Source: Actinacidiphila fildesensis (lineage in GTDB: Bacteria; Actinomycetota; Actinomycetes; Streptomycetales; Streptomycetaceae). Taken from it: DNA of 64,000 bases. Below the pieces are notes generated by a model. That model was given only the letters and a program-made list of their open reading frames with translations, did not search any database and had not been told where the DNA came from. Made by a program: the position numbers and the translations under genes. The stretch lies in the NCBI RefSeq assembly GCF_042652185.1, contig NZ_JBHSIX010000008.1; one strand, given 5' to 3'. Position 1 is the stretch's first letter. Each line of letters begins with the position of its first letter. This document shows, in pieces, positions 1 through 7,477 of the stretch.

Positions 1-2
1 TC

Positions 3-101
3 TTCGTGTACGACCCCGAGGGGACCGTCCCGGACACCCGGCTGAAGTGGCCGTGGTCGAAGAGCGTACGGAACAAGGGGACGCGGCCGCCCGGGGATTG
101 A
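3..101 (+). CDS. C-terminal end of an unrecognised protein (partial)
   Basis: An open frame enters from the left edge and ends at a TGA at 99-101. Its 32 visible residues (ending KGTRPPGD) are charged and proline-rich. No family can be named from this tail. GC-rich third positions agree with genuine coding sequence, and the frame stops before the chitinase promoter region. Only the C-terminus is in the window. Confidence 0.5.
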   Translation, partial: FVYDPEGTVPDTRLKWPWSKSVRNKGTRPPGD

Positions 102-162
102 CGCACAGCGGCGGATGACGGCCGCGCGGGGGCGCGGTGACCACCGGATGTCGCACGGGTGT

Positions 163-196
163 TGGTTCAGACCATTGACAGGATTGGTCCAGACCT
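163..196 (+). promoter_or_regulatory. Paired DasR-type operators (dre) and promoter of the chitinase gene
   Basis: Two direct copies of a dyad occur: TGGTTCAGACCA (163-174) and TGGTCCAGACCT (185-196), with centres 22 bp apart. Both match the DasR-responsive element core TGGTCTAGACCA. A perfect -35 hexamer TTGACA (175-180) lies between them, so bound regulator would block RNA polymerase. This is the known layout of Streptomyces chitinase promoters with 12-bp direct repeats. The DasR gene itself is in this window (61222-62004). The -10 box is not clear (TTTGCT at 198-203 is a candidate). Confidence 0.85.
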
Positions 197-262
197 GTTT
201 GCTGCGCCTTGTCATGCGCACTGCGTCATGCGCACTCCTTGAAGCAGAAGGAGCATCCCCCC

Positions 263-1900
263 GTGCTCACATCCCCCTTCCGCGGCCGGTCGAGATCCGC
301 CATCGCCGGCGCCGCCACCCTCGCCTGCGCCGCCACCCTGGGCGGCCTGGTCGCACTCGCCCCCTCCGCCACCGCCGGTGAGTTCCTGGCCAACGGCGGT
401 TTCGAGACCGGATCCCTGTCCGGCTGGACCTGCGACGCGAGCGCCAAGGCCGTCACCGGCCAGGCCAAGAGCGGGAGTTACGCGCTCGCCGGCACCCCCG
501 GCGCGAGCGACACCGCCCAGTGCAAGCAGACCGTCACCGTCGCTCCGAACACCGCCTACACCTTCTCCACCCAGGTCAAGGGCTCGTACGTGTACATCGG
601 CGTCGACGGCGGCACCAGCACCTGGACGCCGGGCACCGGCGGCGCGTACCAGCAGCTGAGCGTCAACTTCACGACCGGCGCGAGCCAGACCAGCGCCACG
701 GTCTATCTGCACGGCTGGTACGGCCAGCCGGTCTACTACGCCGACGACGCCTCGCTCAGCGGTCCTGGCGGGCCGACCACCCCGCCCACGACACCGCCGA
801 CCACCCCGCCGACGACGCCCCCCACGACACCGCCGACGACTCCTCCCACCACGCCGCCCACCACCCTGCCGCCCTCCGGCGGACTGCCCACCCACGCGCT
901 GGTCGGCTATCTGCACGCGAGCTTCGCCAACGGCGCGGGCTACACGCGCATGGCCGACGTTCCCAGCACCTGGAACGTCATCGACCTCGCCTTCGGTGAG
1001 CCGACCTCCGTCACCTCCGGGGACATCCGCTTCAACCGCTGCCCCGTGACCGAGTGCGCCGGCGTCGAGTCCGACGCCGAGTTCAAGGCCGCCATCCAGG
1101 CCAAGCAGGCCCAGGGCAAGAAGGTCGTCATCTCCATCGGCGGCCAGAACGGCCAGGTGCAGCTGACCACCGCCGCGGCCCGCGACACCTTCGTCTCCTC
1201 GGTGAGCGCGATCATCGACAAGTGGGGGCTCAACGGCCTCGACATCGACTTCGAGGGCCACTCGCTCTCCCTCAACACCGGCGACACCGACTTCAAGAAC
1301 CCGACGACGCCGGTCGTGGTGAACCTGATCTCCGCGCTGAAGACCCTCAAGGCCAAGTACGGCAGCAGCTTCGTCCTGACGATGGCGCCGGAGACCTTCT
1401 TCGTCCAGCTCGGCTACCAGTACTACGGCTCGGGCCCTTGGGGCGGCCAGGACCCGCGCGCGGGTGCCTATCTGCCGGTGATCTACGCGATGCGCGGTGA
1501 TCTGACCCTGCTGCACGTCCAGGACTACAACTCGGGTTCGATCATGGGCCTGGACAACCAGTACCACTCCATGGGCGGCGCGGACTTCCACATCGCCATG
1601 ACCGACATGCTGCTCACCGGCTTCCCCGTCGCGGGCAACACCGCCAACATGTTCCCGCCGCTGGCGCCCTCCCAGATCGCCATCGGCCTGCCCGCGAGCA
1701 CCAACGCCGGCAACGGCTACACCGCACCCGCCGAGGTGAACAAGGCGCTGGACTGCCTGACCAAGAAGACGAACTGCGGCAGCTACACCACCCACGGCAC
1801 CTGGCCCGCGCTGCGCGGCCTGATGACCTGGTCGGTGAACTGGGACAAATACAGCAACTGGGAGTTCTCCAACAATTTCCGGTCGTACTTCGGAAGCTGA
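263..1900 (+). CDS. Secreted chitinase, glycoside hydrolase family 18, with N-terminal carbohydrate-binding module
   Basis: Hydrolyses chitin outside the cell. GTG at 263 is chosen as start because AGAAGGAG lies 9 bases upstream and a normal signal peptide follows (positive RGRSR, hydrophobic core, cleavage after SATA, about residue 38); an in-frame ATG at 209 would add residues before the signal. Order: signal peptide, beta-sandwich carbohydrate-binding module (about 39-168, begins NGGFETGSLSGW), Thr/Pro linker (about 171-202), GH18 barrel (about 205-545). The catalytic motif reads NGLDIDFE with the acid Glu at about residue 331; the first Asp of the usual DGxDxDxE is Asn here. Control by DasR is likely from the paired operators upstream. 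545 aa. Confidence 0.93.
   Translation: MLTSPFRGRSRSAIAGAATLACAATLGGLVALAPSATAGEFLANGGFETGSLSGWTCDASAKAVTGQAKSGSYALAGTPGASDTAQCKQTVTVAPNTAYTFSTQVKGSYVYIGVDGGTSTWTPGTGGAYQQLSVNFTTGASQTSATVYLHGWYGQPVYYADDASLSGPGGPTTPPTTPPTTPPTTPPTTPPTTPPTTPPTTLPPSGGLPTHALVGYLHASFANGAGYTRMADVPSTWNVIDLAFGEPTSVTSGDIRFNRCPVTECAGVESDAEFKAAIQAKQAQGKKVVISIGGQNGQVQLTTAAARDTFVSSVSAIIDKWGLNGLDIDFEGHSLSLNTGDTDFKNPTTPVVVNLISALKTLKAKYGSSFVLTMAPETFFVQLGYQYYGSGPWGGQDPRAGAYLPVIYAMRGDLTLLHVQDYNSGSIMGLDNQYHSMGGADFHIAMTDMLLTGFPVAGNTANMFPPLAPSQIAIGLPASTNAGNGYTAPAEVNKALDCLTKKTNCGSYTTHGTWPALRGLMTWSVNWDKYSNWEFSNNFRSYFGS
773..865 (+). repeat. Thr/Pro-rich linker repeat inside the chitinase gene
   Basis: Short degenerate in-frame repeats encode a run of PTTPPTT units between the binding module and the GH18 catalytic domain. 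They are coding repeats of a flexible interdomain linker, common in secreted actinobacterial glycosidases. Copy number may vary between strains. Confidence 0.85.
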
Positions 1901-1932
1901 GATCAATCCGTAGCAACCAGAAGTAACCCCGC

Positions 1933-1970
1933 ACCGCCCCCGGCCGGACTGGATTCCGGCCGGGGGCGGT
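1933..1970 (+). terminator. Transcription terminator after the chitinase gene
   Basis: A perfect 15-bp stem: ACCGCCCCCGGCCGG (1933-1947), 8-base loop, complementary arm 1956-1970. It starts 32 bp after the chitinase stop. There is no strong T-run, as is common in Streptomyces. Confidence 0.8.
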
Positions 1971-2015
1971 CGTAGTCTCCCTCGACAGGTCCAGGCCGGA
2001 GGGGGCACGTACGCC

Positions 2016-3254
2016 ATGTCGGAGCAGCCCGCCGGGATGTCGCGCCGGGCTCTGCTGACGGTGTCCTTCGGCGGTGCCGCGATGGCGAGCGCGGCCGGGA
2101 TCGCCTGGCTGCGCAACGCCCCCGGCGGACACCGCAGCGATGTCGGCGCCGCCGGGCCCTCCCCCTCCGGCAGCCGGTCCTCGCAGCCCCATCCCAGGGG
2201 ATCCCGCCCGCCCGGCAGCGCGCCGCCCCCGTTGTGGACGTACGACGGCCCCGAGCTGGTGGACGTCGCGCCGGTGGCGGTGAGCGGCACCCTCCTCGTC
2301 CTCAAGGGCTACGACGGTCTGATCGGCCTCGACACCCGCACCGGGAAACCGCTGTGGACCGCCGGCGGCTTCGAACCCGACGGCTCGCCGGTGCCGACCG
2401 GTGACGGTCTGCTGGCGGACGTGGCCTACACCGTCGGCGCCGCGGCCCCGCGCGCGGTCGACCCGGCTGCCAAGGGCCGGGTCCGCTGGACCCTGGAGCC
2501 CGCGGCCGGTCTGCGGTTCGCCCAGGACGCGCTGCTGGCCTCCGACGGCGGCGCGCTGTATCTGACGGCGTCCCAGGGCAGCCCGCTCGACGACGACTAC
2601 GCGGCGCTACTGCTCGCCTACGACCTCAAGGACCGCCGCGAACTGTGGCGGACGACCGCCGGACACATCCCCTCCGAGGCACCGGCTGCGGTGCTGCCGG
2701 GCGACCGGCTGCTGTACTGCGACGGCGACGCCCTGACCTCCCTCGACCGGCGGACCGGCGAACGGCAGTGGACGCGTGCCCTGCAGGGAACCGGCAACGG
2801 CCGCCCGGCGGTCGCCGGTCCGCGCGCCTACGTGGCGGGCGGCGGGATCACCGCGGTCGCGCTGGACGACGGCACCGTCGCCTGGCACCACACTCCTCGC
2901 GACCGGACCTACAGCGATCCGGTGATCGCCGACGGCGTCCTGTACGCCACCGGATCCGCCGCCGGCGTCCTCGCCCTCGACGCCCGCACCGGCGGCACGC
3001 TGTGGGAGAGCGGCCCCGCGATACCGCTGGGCACGCAGTGCGCGCCGGTGGTGCACGGCGGGGTGCTGCACGCACCCACCGCAGGCGGCCGGCCGTGCGT
3101 CGCGGCGTTCCACCTCCGCACCCGTAAGGCGGTATGGAGCTATCGGGTTCCGGGAGCGGGGACCGGCGCCGCCGCGGGCATACGCCTCGCCGCCCGGGGT
3201 AGCGTCCTGTTCGTCCAGAACGGAAACACGGTGACGGCCCTGCCGTTGGGCTGA
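2016..3254 (+). CDS. Exported PQQ-like beta-propeller repeat protein
   Basis: 412 aa. The N-terminus (SRRALLTVSFGGAAMASAAG) is a signal or anchor with a Tat-like SRRALL segment, followed by a low-complexity Ser/Pro stretch and then repeated propeller blades with motifs such as GLDTRTGKPLWT, SLDRRTGERQWT and ALDARTGGTLWE. Those blade motifs are typical of PQQ-like (BamB-type) eight-bladed propellers, which act in binding or scaffolding; no catalytic residues can be assigned. ATG at 2016 follows GGAGGGGGC at good spacing; a second in-frame ATG at 2037 could also serve. It has its own promoter space after the chitinase terminator. Exact role unknown. Confidence 0.8.
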   Translation: MSEQPAGMSRRALLTVSFGGAAMASAAGIAWLRNAPGGHRSDVGAAGPSPSGSRSSQPHPRGSRPPGSAPPPLWTYDGPELVDVAPVAVSGTLLVLKGYDGLIGLDTRTGKPLWTAGGFEPDGSPVPTGDGLLADVAYTVGAAAPRAVDPAAKGRVRWTLEPAAGLRFAQDALLASDGGALYLTASQGSPLDDDYAALLLAYDLKDRRELWRTTAGHIPSEAPAAVLPGDRLLYCDGDALTSLDRRTGERQWTRALQGTGNGRPAVAGPRAYVAGGGITAVALDDGTVAWHHTPRDRTYSDPVIADGVLYATGSAAGVLALDARTGGTLWESGPAIPLGTQCAPVVHGGVLHAPTAGGRPCVAAFHLRTRKAVWSYRVPGAGTGAAAGIRLAARGSVLFVQNGNTVTALPLG

Positions 3255-3388
3255 GCAGGTGAGGGGAAGGCACCACGGGGGTGACCGGATTGAGCGGAAT
3301 CGCCTATTCCCACTGTCGAAGATACGACAATCCGTGACAGGATCTTGGCGCAGCAGGTGATCACCTCTGTGCAACCGAAGGTGAGGGG

Positions 3389-4546
3389 ATGTCAGTGGCC
3401 CGACGGAACCGTGGGTGGATCCAAAGAGCGGTGATATGCGGTGCGCTCCTCGCGGCCGCCGCCCTCTCGCTCCCCGCCCAGCAGGCGGCCGCCGCGCCCC
3501 ATGACCCCCCGTCACAGCCGCTGCCCCAGCTGCTGACCCAGCTCCAGACGCTGTATCTGCAGACCGAGCAGGCGACCGAGGCCTTCAACAAGGCGAAGGA
3601 AGCCGCCGCCAAGCAGCGGGCCACGGCCGTTCTGCTGGACAAGCAGCTGGCCGACCAGCGGGTCGCGGTCGCCGAGGCCCGCGACCAGATCGGGATGCTC
3701 GCCCGCCGGCAGTACCAGGACGGCGGGGTCTCGCCGTACCTCAACCTCCTGGTCGGCGACGACCCGCAGCAGCTCTTCTCGCAGAAGCACCTACTGCAGC
3801 GGGCCGCCGGGAGCGAGGCCGACATCCTGGAGCAGCTGAAGACCGGTGAGGCGCGGATCGCGGTGCTGAACGCGGGCGCCCAGACGGCGCTCGGCCAGGC
3901 GCAGCTGCTGCAGACCCAGCAGGGCGCCGCGAAGGTCCAGGTCGAGGAGCACCTCAAGCGCGTCGAGACCATCATCGCGGGTCTGACAGGTGTTCAGCTC
4001 GACGAGCTCCAGAAGCTCGAGGAGCAGGGCATCAATCAGGCCCAGAGCGACTTCCTGGACTCCAAGGCCCTCGGCGCGGGCAGCCGGACGCCGTCCGAGG
4101 CGGGCAACCGCGCGGTCGGCTACGCGTTCCTGCAGCTCAGCAAGCCGTATGTCTGGGGCGCCGAAGGACCGGACGCGTACGACTGCTCCGGCCTCACCTC
4201 GCAGGCCTGGCTGCACGCCGGGAAGGCGATCCCGCGCACCAGCCAGGAGCAGTGGGCGCAGCTGCCCAAGGTTCCGTTGAGCCTGCTGCGCCCCGGCGAC
4301 CTCGTCGTCTACTTCCCGGGCGCCACGCATGTCGCCATCTACATCGGCGACGGTCTCGTCATCCAGGCGCCGCGGCCCGGCTCCGTCGTGAAGGTCTCGC
4401 CCATCGCCGCCAACCCGATCCTGGGAGCGGTCCGGCCCGACTCGGCACAGGGCCCGATGAAGAACTACGTCCCGCCGGCCGTCCCCAAGGCGGACGCCAG
4501 GACGCCGATCGACGGTGGCTCCGACCAGGGCAACAACGTCGGCTAG
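3389..4546 (+). CDS. Secreted NlpC/P60 cell-wall hydrolase with coiled-coil N-terminal region
   Basis: Predicted peptidoglycan endopeptidase. A signal peptide (hydrophobic AVICGALLAAAALSLPA, cleavage near AAAA/PHD) is followed by a long Gln/Ala/Glu-rich coiled-coil region (about residues 45-235) and a C-terminal NlpC/P60 domain. The catalytic Cys lies in YDCSGLTSQAW and the His in GATHVAIYIGDG. This is the RipA-like layout used in septal and hyphal wall remodelling. ATG at 3389 almost abuts GGTGAGGGG; GTG at 3395, in frame two codons later, has better spacing and may be the true start. 385 aa. I looked for a c-di-AMP (ydaO-type) riboswitch upstream, as some wall hydrolase genes carry, and saw no convincing match. 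Confidence 0.9.
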   Translation: MSVARRNRGWIQRAVICGALLAAAALSLPAQQAAAAPHDPPSQPLPQLLTQLQTLYLQTEQATEAFNKAKEAAAKQRATAVLLDKQLADQRVAVAEARDQIGMLARRQYQDGGVSPYLNLLVGDDPQQLFSQKHLLQRAAGSEADILEQLKTGEARIAVLNAGAQTALGQAQLLQTQQGAAKVQVEEHLKRVETIIAGLTGVQLDELQKLEEQGINQAQSDFLDSKALGAGSRTPSEAGNRAVGYAFLQLSKPYVWGAEGPDAYDCSGLTSQAWLHAGKAIPRTSQEQWAQLPKVPLSLLRPGDLVVYFPGATHVAIYIGDGLVIQAPRPGSVVKVSPIAANPILGAVRPDSAQGPMKNYVPPAVPKADARTPIDGGSDQGNNVG

Positions 4547-4627
4547 GGGTGTTTCGAGAGTCCCGCCTGGCCCTCCGGGCGAACGGCGCTACTTTCGAAA
4601 CACGCCCTGGCGGTACCGGGAAACTCC

Positions 4628-4666
4628 GGGGCCGGGCGGGCTCGTGTCGCGAGCCCGCCCGGCCCC
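4628..4666. terminator. Bidirectional terminator between the convergent NlpC/P60 and monooxygenase genes
   Basis: A perfect 17-bp stem (4628-4644 with 4650-4666, arm GGGGCCGGGCGGGCTCG) and 5-base loop lies between two genes that point towards each other. A second, long-loop inverted repeat (GTGTTTCGA near 4550, TCGAAACAC near 4595) sits just to its left. Confidence 0.85.
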
Positions 4667-4672
4667 GCCGTG

Positions 4673-5935
4673 TTACGCGCCCTGTGCGGGCTGCGCGGTC
4701 CGACCGGCCTGGACCTCGCCGAGGTAGGCCGCGGCCAGCTCCGGGTCGAAGAGCCACTGCCCGTAGTCGGCCGGGTCGTTGAACCCGTTGGCGAAGCGGT
4801 CCGCGACGGGCTGCAGCTCGCCCGCGGCGCCGATCACCTGGAGAACGTGCTCGGGCGGCGGCGCGAGCATCGCGTTCGTCCACTGGGTGACGGGCTCGGC
4901 GATCCGCCAGTACCGGTCGAAGGCAGACTGCATCCACGCGCCGTCGAAGGGCTGGTCGCCGCGCTCGGTGATGCTCTCCAGGTAGGACGCGGCACACTTG
5001 GCAGCGCTGTTGGAGCCCTGTCCGGTGATGGGGTCGTTCGCGACGACGACATCGGCGACGCCGAGGACGAGACCGCCCGACGGCAGTTCGGCGACGCCCT
5101 GCCGGACCGTGGGCGCGTACCGGCCGGCGAGGGTGCCGTTCGCATCGGTGAGTTCCACCGAGCGGGTCCGGTCGTACTCCCACGGGGTGAACTGCCGCAT
5201 CAGGTCGAGGGTGAGGCGCAGTTGCTCCTCGGGGTCCTTGACGCCCTGGAAGACGTCCAGCGGACCGCCGGGGATGCCCTCCCAGAAGAGGATGTCGGCG
5301 GGGCCCGAGGTGGTGAGGGTCGGGATCACGATCAGCTCGCCGATGCCCGGCACCAGATTGACGTTGACCGCGAGCCGGCCGTCGCTCCCGGGGCGCGGTG
5401 CGAGGCCGTGCACGTACGACACGGCCAGGGAGCGCTGCGGGGCCTCGTAGGGCGAACGGGACGCGTCGCGGCGGAACATGGAGACCAGCTCGCCCTTGCC
5501 CGCGGCGACCAGCACCAGGTCGTAGGCGCGCGAGAAGTAGTCGAGGTCGGAGACCGCGACGCCGTGGATGACGAGCTTGCCGCCGCGCTCGGCGAAGGTC
5601 TCCATCCAGCCGGCCATCTTCACCCGCTGGTCGACGGACTGCGCGTAGCCGTCCAGCCGGCCCACCCAGTCGATGGGGCGCGACGCGTCCGGGGCCGCGA
5701 CCGAGACACCGAGACCCTCGATGCGCGGGGTCTGCTCCTCCCAGAAGTTGATGCCGAGATCGCGCTCGTGCTGCAGCGCGGTGTCGAACATGCACTGCGT
5801 GGACATCACCCGGCCGTCGCGTATCTCGTCGGCCGTGCGGTTGGACATGAGGGTGACTTCATAGCCACGGCCCTGCAGACCCAGGGCCAGTTGGAGCCCG
5901 GCCTGACCGGCTCCGACGATGAGTATCTTGCGCAT
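4673..5935 (-). CDS. StyA-like FAD-dependent styrene/indole monooxygenase family protein
   Basis: 420 aa, full length for the family. The N-terminus has the FAD-binding Rossmann motif ILIVGAGQAGLQLALGL, followed by StyA-type sequence (STQCMFDTALQHERDLGINFWEEQ). Group E flavoprotein monooxygenases of this type epoxidise styrene or indole with FADH2 supplied by a separate reductase; no StyB-like reductase is visible nearby. The gene lies 42 bp downstream of the conservon GTPase on the same strand and probably shares its transcript. The natural substrate is unknown. Some conservons end in a cytochrome P450, so a flavin monooxygenase in that slot is an inference about role. Confidence 0.85.
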   Translation of the reverse strand: MRKILIVGAGQAGLQLALGLQGRGYEVTLMSNRTADEIRDGRVMSTQCMFDTALQHERDLGINFWEEQTPRIEGLGVSVAAPDASRPIDWVGRLDGYAQSVDQRVKMAGWMETFAERGGKLVIHGVAVSDLDYFSRAYDLVLVAAGKGELVSMFRRDASRSPYEAPQRSLAVSYVHGLAPRPGSDGRLAVNVNLVPGIGELIVIPTLTTSGPADILFWEGIPGGPLDVFQGVKDPEEQLRLTLDLMRQFTPWEYDRTRSVELTDANGTLAGRYAPTVRQGVAELPSGGLVLGVADVVVANDPITGQGSNSAAKCAASYLESITERGDQPFDGAWMQSAFDRYWRIAEPVTQWTNAMLAPPPEHVLQVIGAAGELQPVADRFANGFNDPADYGQWLFDPELAAAYLGEVQAGRTAQPAQGA

Positions 5936-5977
5936 GATGAAGGTCCGGCTTTCGTGAAAAATTCGGGAACGGATCGC

Positions 5978-6586
5978 TCAGAGCGGCTGTTCGGCCAGTG
6001 CGTGCGCCACCAGGGCCATGAGTGCCTCCACTACCGAATACCGCTTCCGGGCGTCGCAGATCAACACCGGTATGTGCGGCGGTACGGCGAGCGCCTCGCG
6101 GACGTCCTGCTCGGTGTACTCCGGAGTGCCCTCGAACTGGTTGACCGCCACCGTGTACGGCAGTCCGCAGCCCTCGAAGTAGTCGAGCGCCGGGAAGCAC
6201 TCGGCCAGCCGCCGGGTGTCCGCCAGCACGATCGCGCCGATCGCGCCGCGCACCAGGTCGTCCCACATGAACCAGAAGCGCTGCTGACCGGGCGTGCCGA
6301 AGACGTACAGCACGAGGTCCTGGTCCAGGGTGATCCGGCCGAAGTCCATCGCGACGGTGGTCGTCGTCTTGTCCGGGGTCGAGCCGAGGTCGTCCACGGA
6401 CTCGCTGGCCCGCGTCATCACCGCCTCGGTGGTGAGCGGCGTGATCTCGGAGATCGAGCCGACGAACGTCGTCTTGCCCACGCCGAAGCCGCCCGCGACC
6501 ACGATCTTGGTGGAGACCGGCGCGCGCCCGCGCTCCGTCTGCCACTCCTGCGTGCCGCCGGTCTCCTCAAAGCCTGCGAAGTCCAC
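5978..6586 (-). CDS. cvnD: Conservon small GTPase-like ATP/GTP-binding protein (CvnD type)
   Basis: 202 aa Ras/MglA-like protein. The P-loop is GGFGVGKTT, the switch/Walker B-like segment is VFGTPGQQRFWFMW, and a base-specificity-like VNQFEG follows. It is the fourth member of the sensor-Roadblock-DUF742-GTPase order that defines Streptomyces conservons; these proteins form a membrane-associated complex compared with eukaryotic G-protein systems. The start overlaps the end of the DUF742 gene by 20 bp, so translation is coupled. Confidence 0.93.
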   Translation of the reverse strand: MDFAGFEETGGTQEWQTERGRAPVSTKIVVAGGFGVGKTTFVGSISEITPLTTEAVMTRASESVDDLGSTPDKTTTTVAMDFGRITLDQDLVLYVFGTPGQQRFWFMWDDLVRGAIGAIVLADTRRLAECFPALDYFEGCGLPYTVAVNQFEGTPEYTEQDVREALAVPPHIPVLICDARKRYSVVEALMALVAHALAEQPL

Positions 6587-6962
6587 CGAGCACCCTTTCC
6601 AACAGCGCGCGATCCGGGCTGCCGGGGCCGTGCCCGGTGCCGTAGACGCGGATCCTCCCCTGATCAGCCAGGTCGCTGAGCAGTACGCGGACGACGCCGA
6701 GCGGCATCCGCAGCAGTGCCGAGATCTCGGCCACCGACCGCATTCTGCGGCACAACTCCACGATCGCGCGCATCTCCGGCATCACCCGCTCGGCCCAGCG
6801 GCCGGCGGTCAGCACGAAATTCGGCTCCTGGCCGTCGATGCTCGCCACGAAGGTCTCGACGAACAGCACATGGCCGAAGCGAGTGCGTCCACCGGTCAGG
6901 GCGTACGGGCGGACCCGGGCCGTGCGGCGGTCGAGGCCGCGCTGGGGCAAGGACATGGACAT
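6567..6962 (-). CDS. cvnC: Conservon DUF742 protein (CvnC type)
   Basis: 131 aa DUF742 protein (RRTARVRPYALTGGRT near the N-terminus), with a C-terminal winged-helix-like segment (SVAEISALLRMPLGVVRVLL). The ATG at 6962 overlaps the TGA of the Roadblock gene by one base (TGATG), which favours this start over ATG at 6956. DUF742 proteins are adaptor components of conservons. Confidence 0.92.
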   Translation of the reverse strand: MSMSLPQRGLDRRTARVRPYALTGGRTRFGHVLFVETFVASIDGQEPNFVLTAGRWAERVMPEMRAIVELCRRMRSVAEISALLRMPLGVVRVLLSDLADQGRIRVYGTGHGPGSPDRALLERVLGGLRRL

Positions 6963-7477
6963 CAGCGACCGCCCCCGCTCTCGGCGCCGGCGGCTTCCTG
7001 GGACCGGCGCAACTCGTTGCGGAGCTGGGGCGTCAGCACGTGGCCGGCCCGGCCGACGAACAGGGCCATGTGGTACCCCACGACGCTCATGTCGCAGTCG
7101 GCGGAGGCGTGGACGCCGAGCAGCGACCCGTCGCTGATCGACATCACGAAGAGACTGCCCTCGTCCATGGCGACCGCGGTCTGCCGGACCCGGCCGCCGT
7201 CCATCAGGCGCGCCGCGCCGTCGGTCAGCGAGGCAAGGCCGGAGACGACCGTGGCCAGGTCCGCACGGGCGTCCGCGGGGCCGGCCGGCGGCTGCTGCCC
7301 GCCGGGTTCCGCCGCGGCCGCCGGATCCGGGTCGGAGTTGATCAGCAGCAGTCCGTCGGAGGAGACCACGGCGACCGAGTGGACACCCGGCACCTCCTCG
7401 ACGAAGTTGCTCAGCAACCACCGCAGATTCCGGGCTTCATGGCTCAGGTCCTTCGTGTCCGTACTCGCCGCGTTCAA
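6962..7477 (-). CDS. cvnB: Conservon Roadblock/LC7 domain protein (CvnB type)
   Basis: 171 aa. A single Roadblock/LC7 fold (LRWLLSNFVEEVPGVHSVAVV ... GYHMALFVGRAGHVL) with an Ala/Pro-rich insertion. Such proteins act as GTPase partners or activators of the CvnD-type protein. The start is a TTG overlapping the kinase stop (TTGA, 7474-7477), and no better start lies nearby, which indicates translational coupling. Confidence 0.92.
   Translation of the reverse strand: MNAASTDTKDLSHEARNLRWLLSNFVEEVPGVHSVAVVSSDGLLLINSDPDPAAAAEPGGQQPPAGPADARADLATVVSGLASLTDGAARLMDGGRVRQTAVAMDEGSLFVMSISDGSLLGVHASADCDMSVVGYHMALFVGRAGHVLTPQLRNELRRSQEAAGAESGGGR

Noticed and set aside
773..865. Short tandem repeats that might suggest a CRISPR or satellite
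   Set aside because: They are in frame, uninterrupted by spacers and encode a Thr/Pro linker.
3255..3388. Possible c-di-AMP (ydaO-type) riboswitch before the NlpC/P60 gene
   Set aside because: The leader is only about 130 bp and none of the conserved blocks of that riboswitch could be found.
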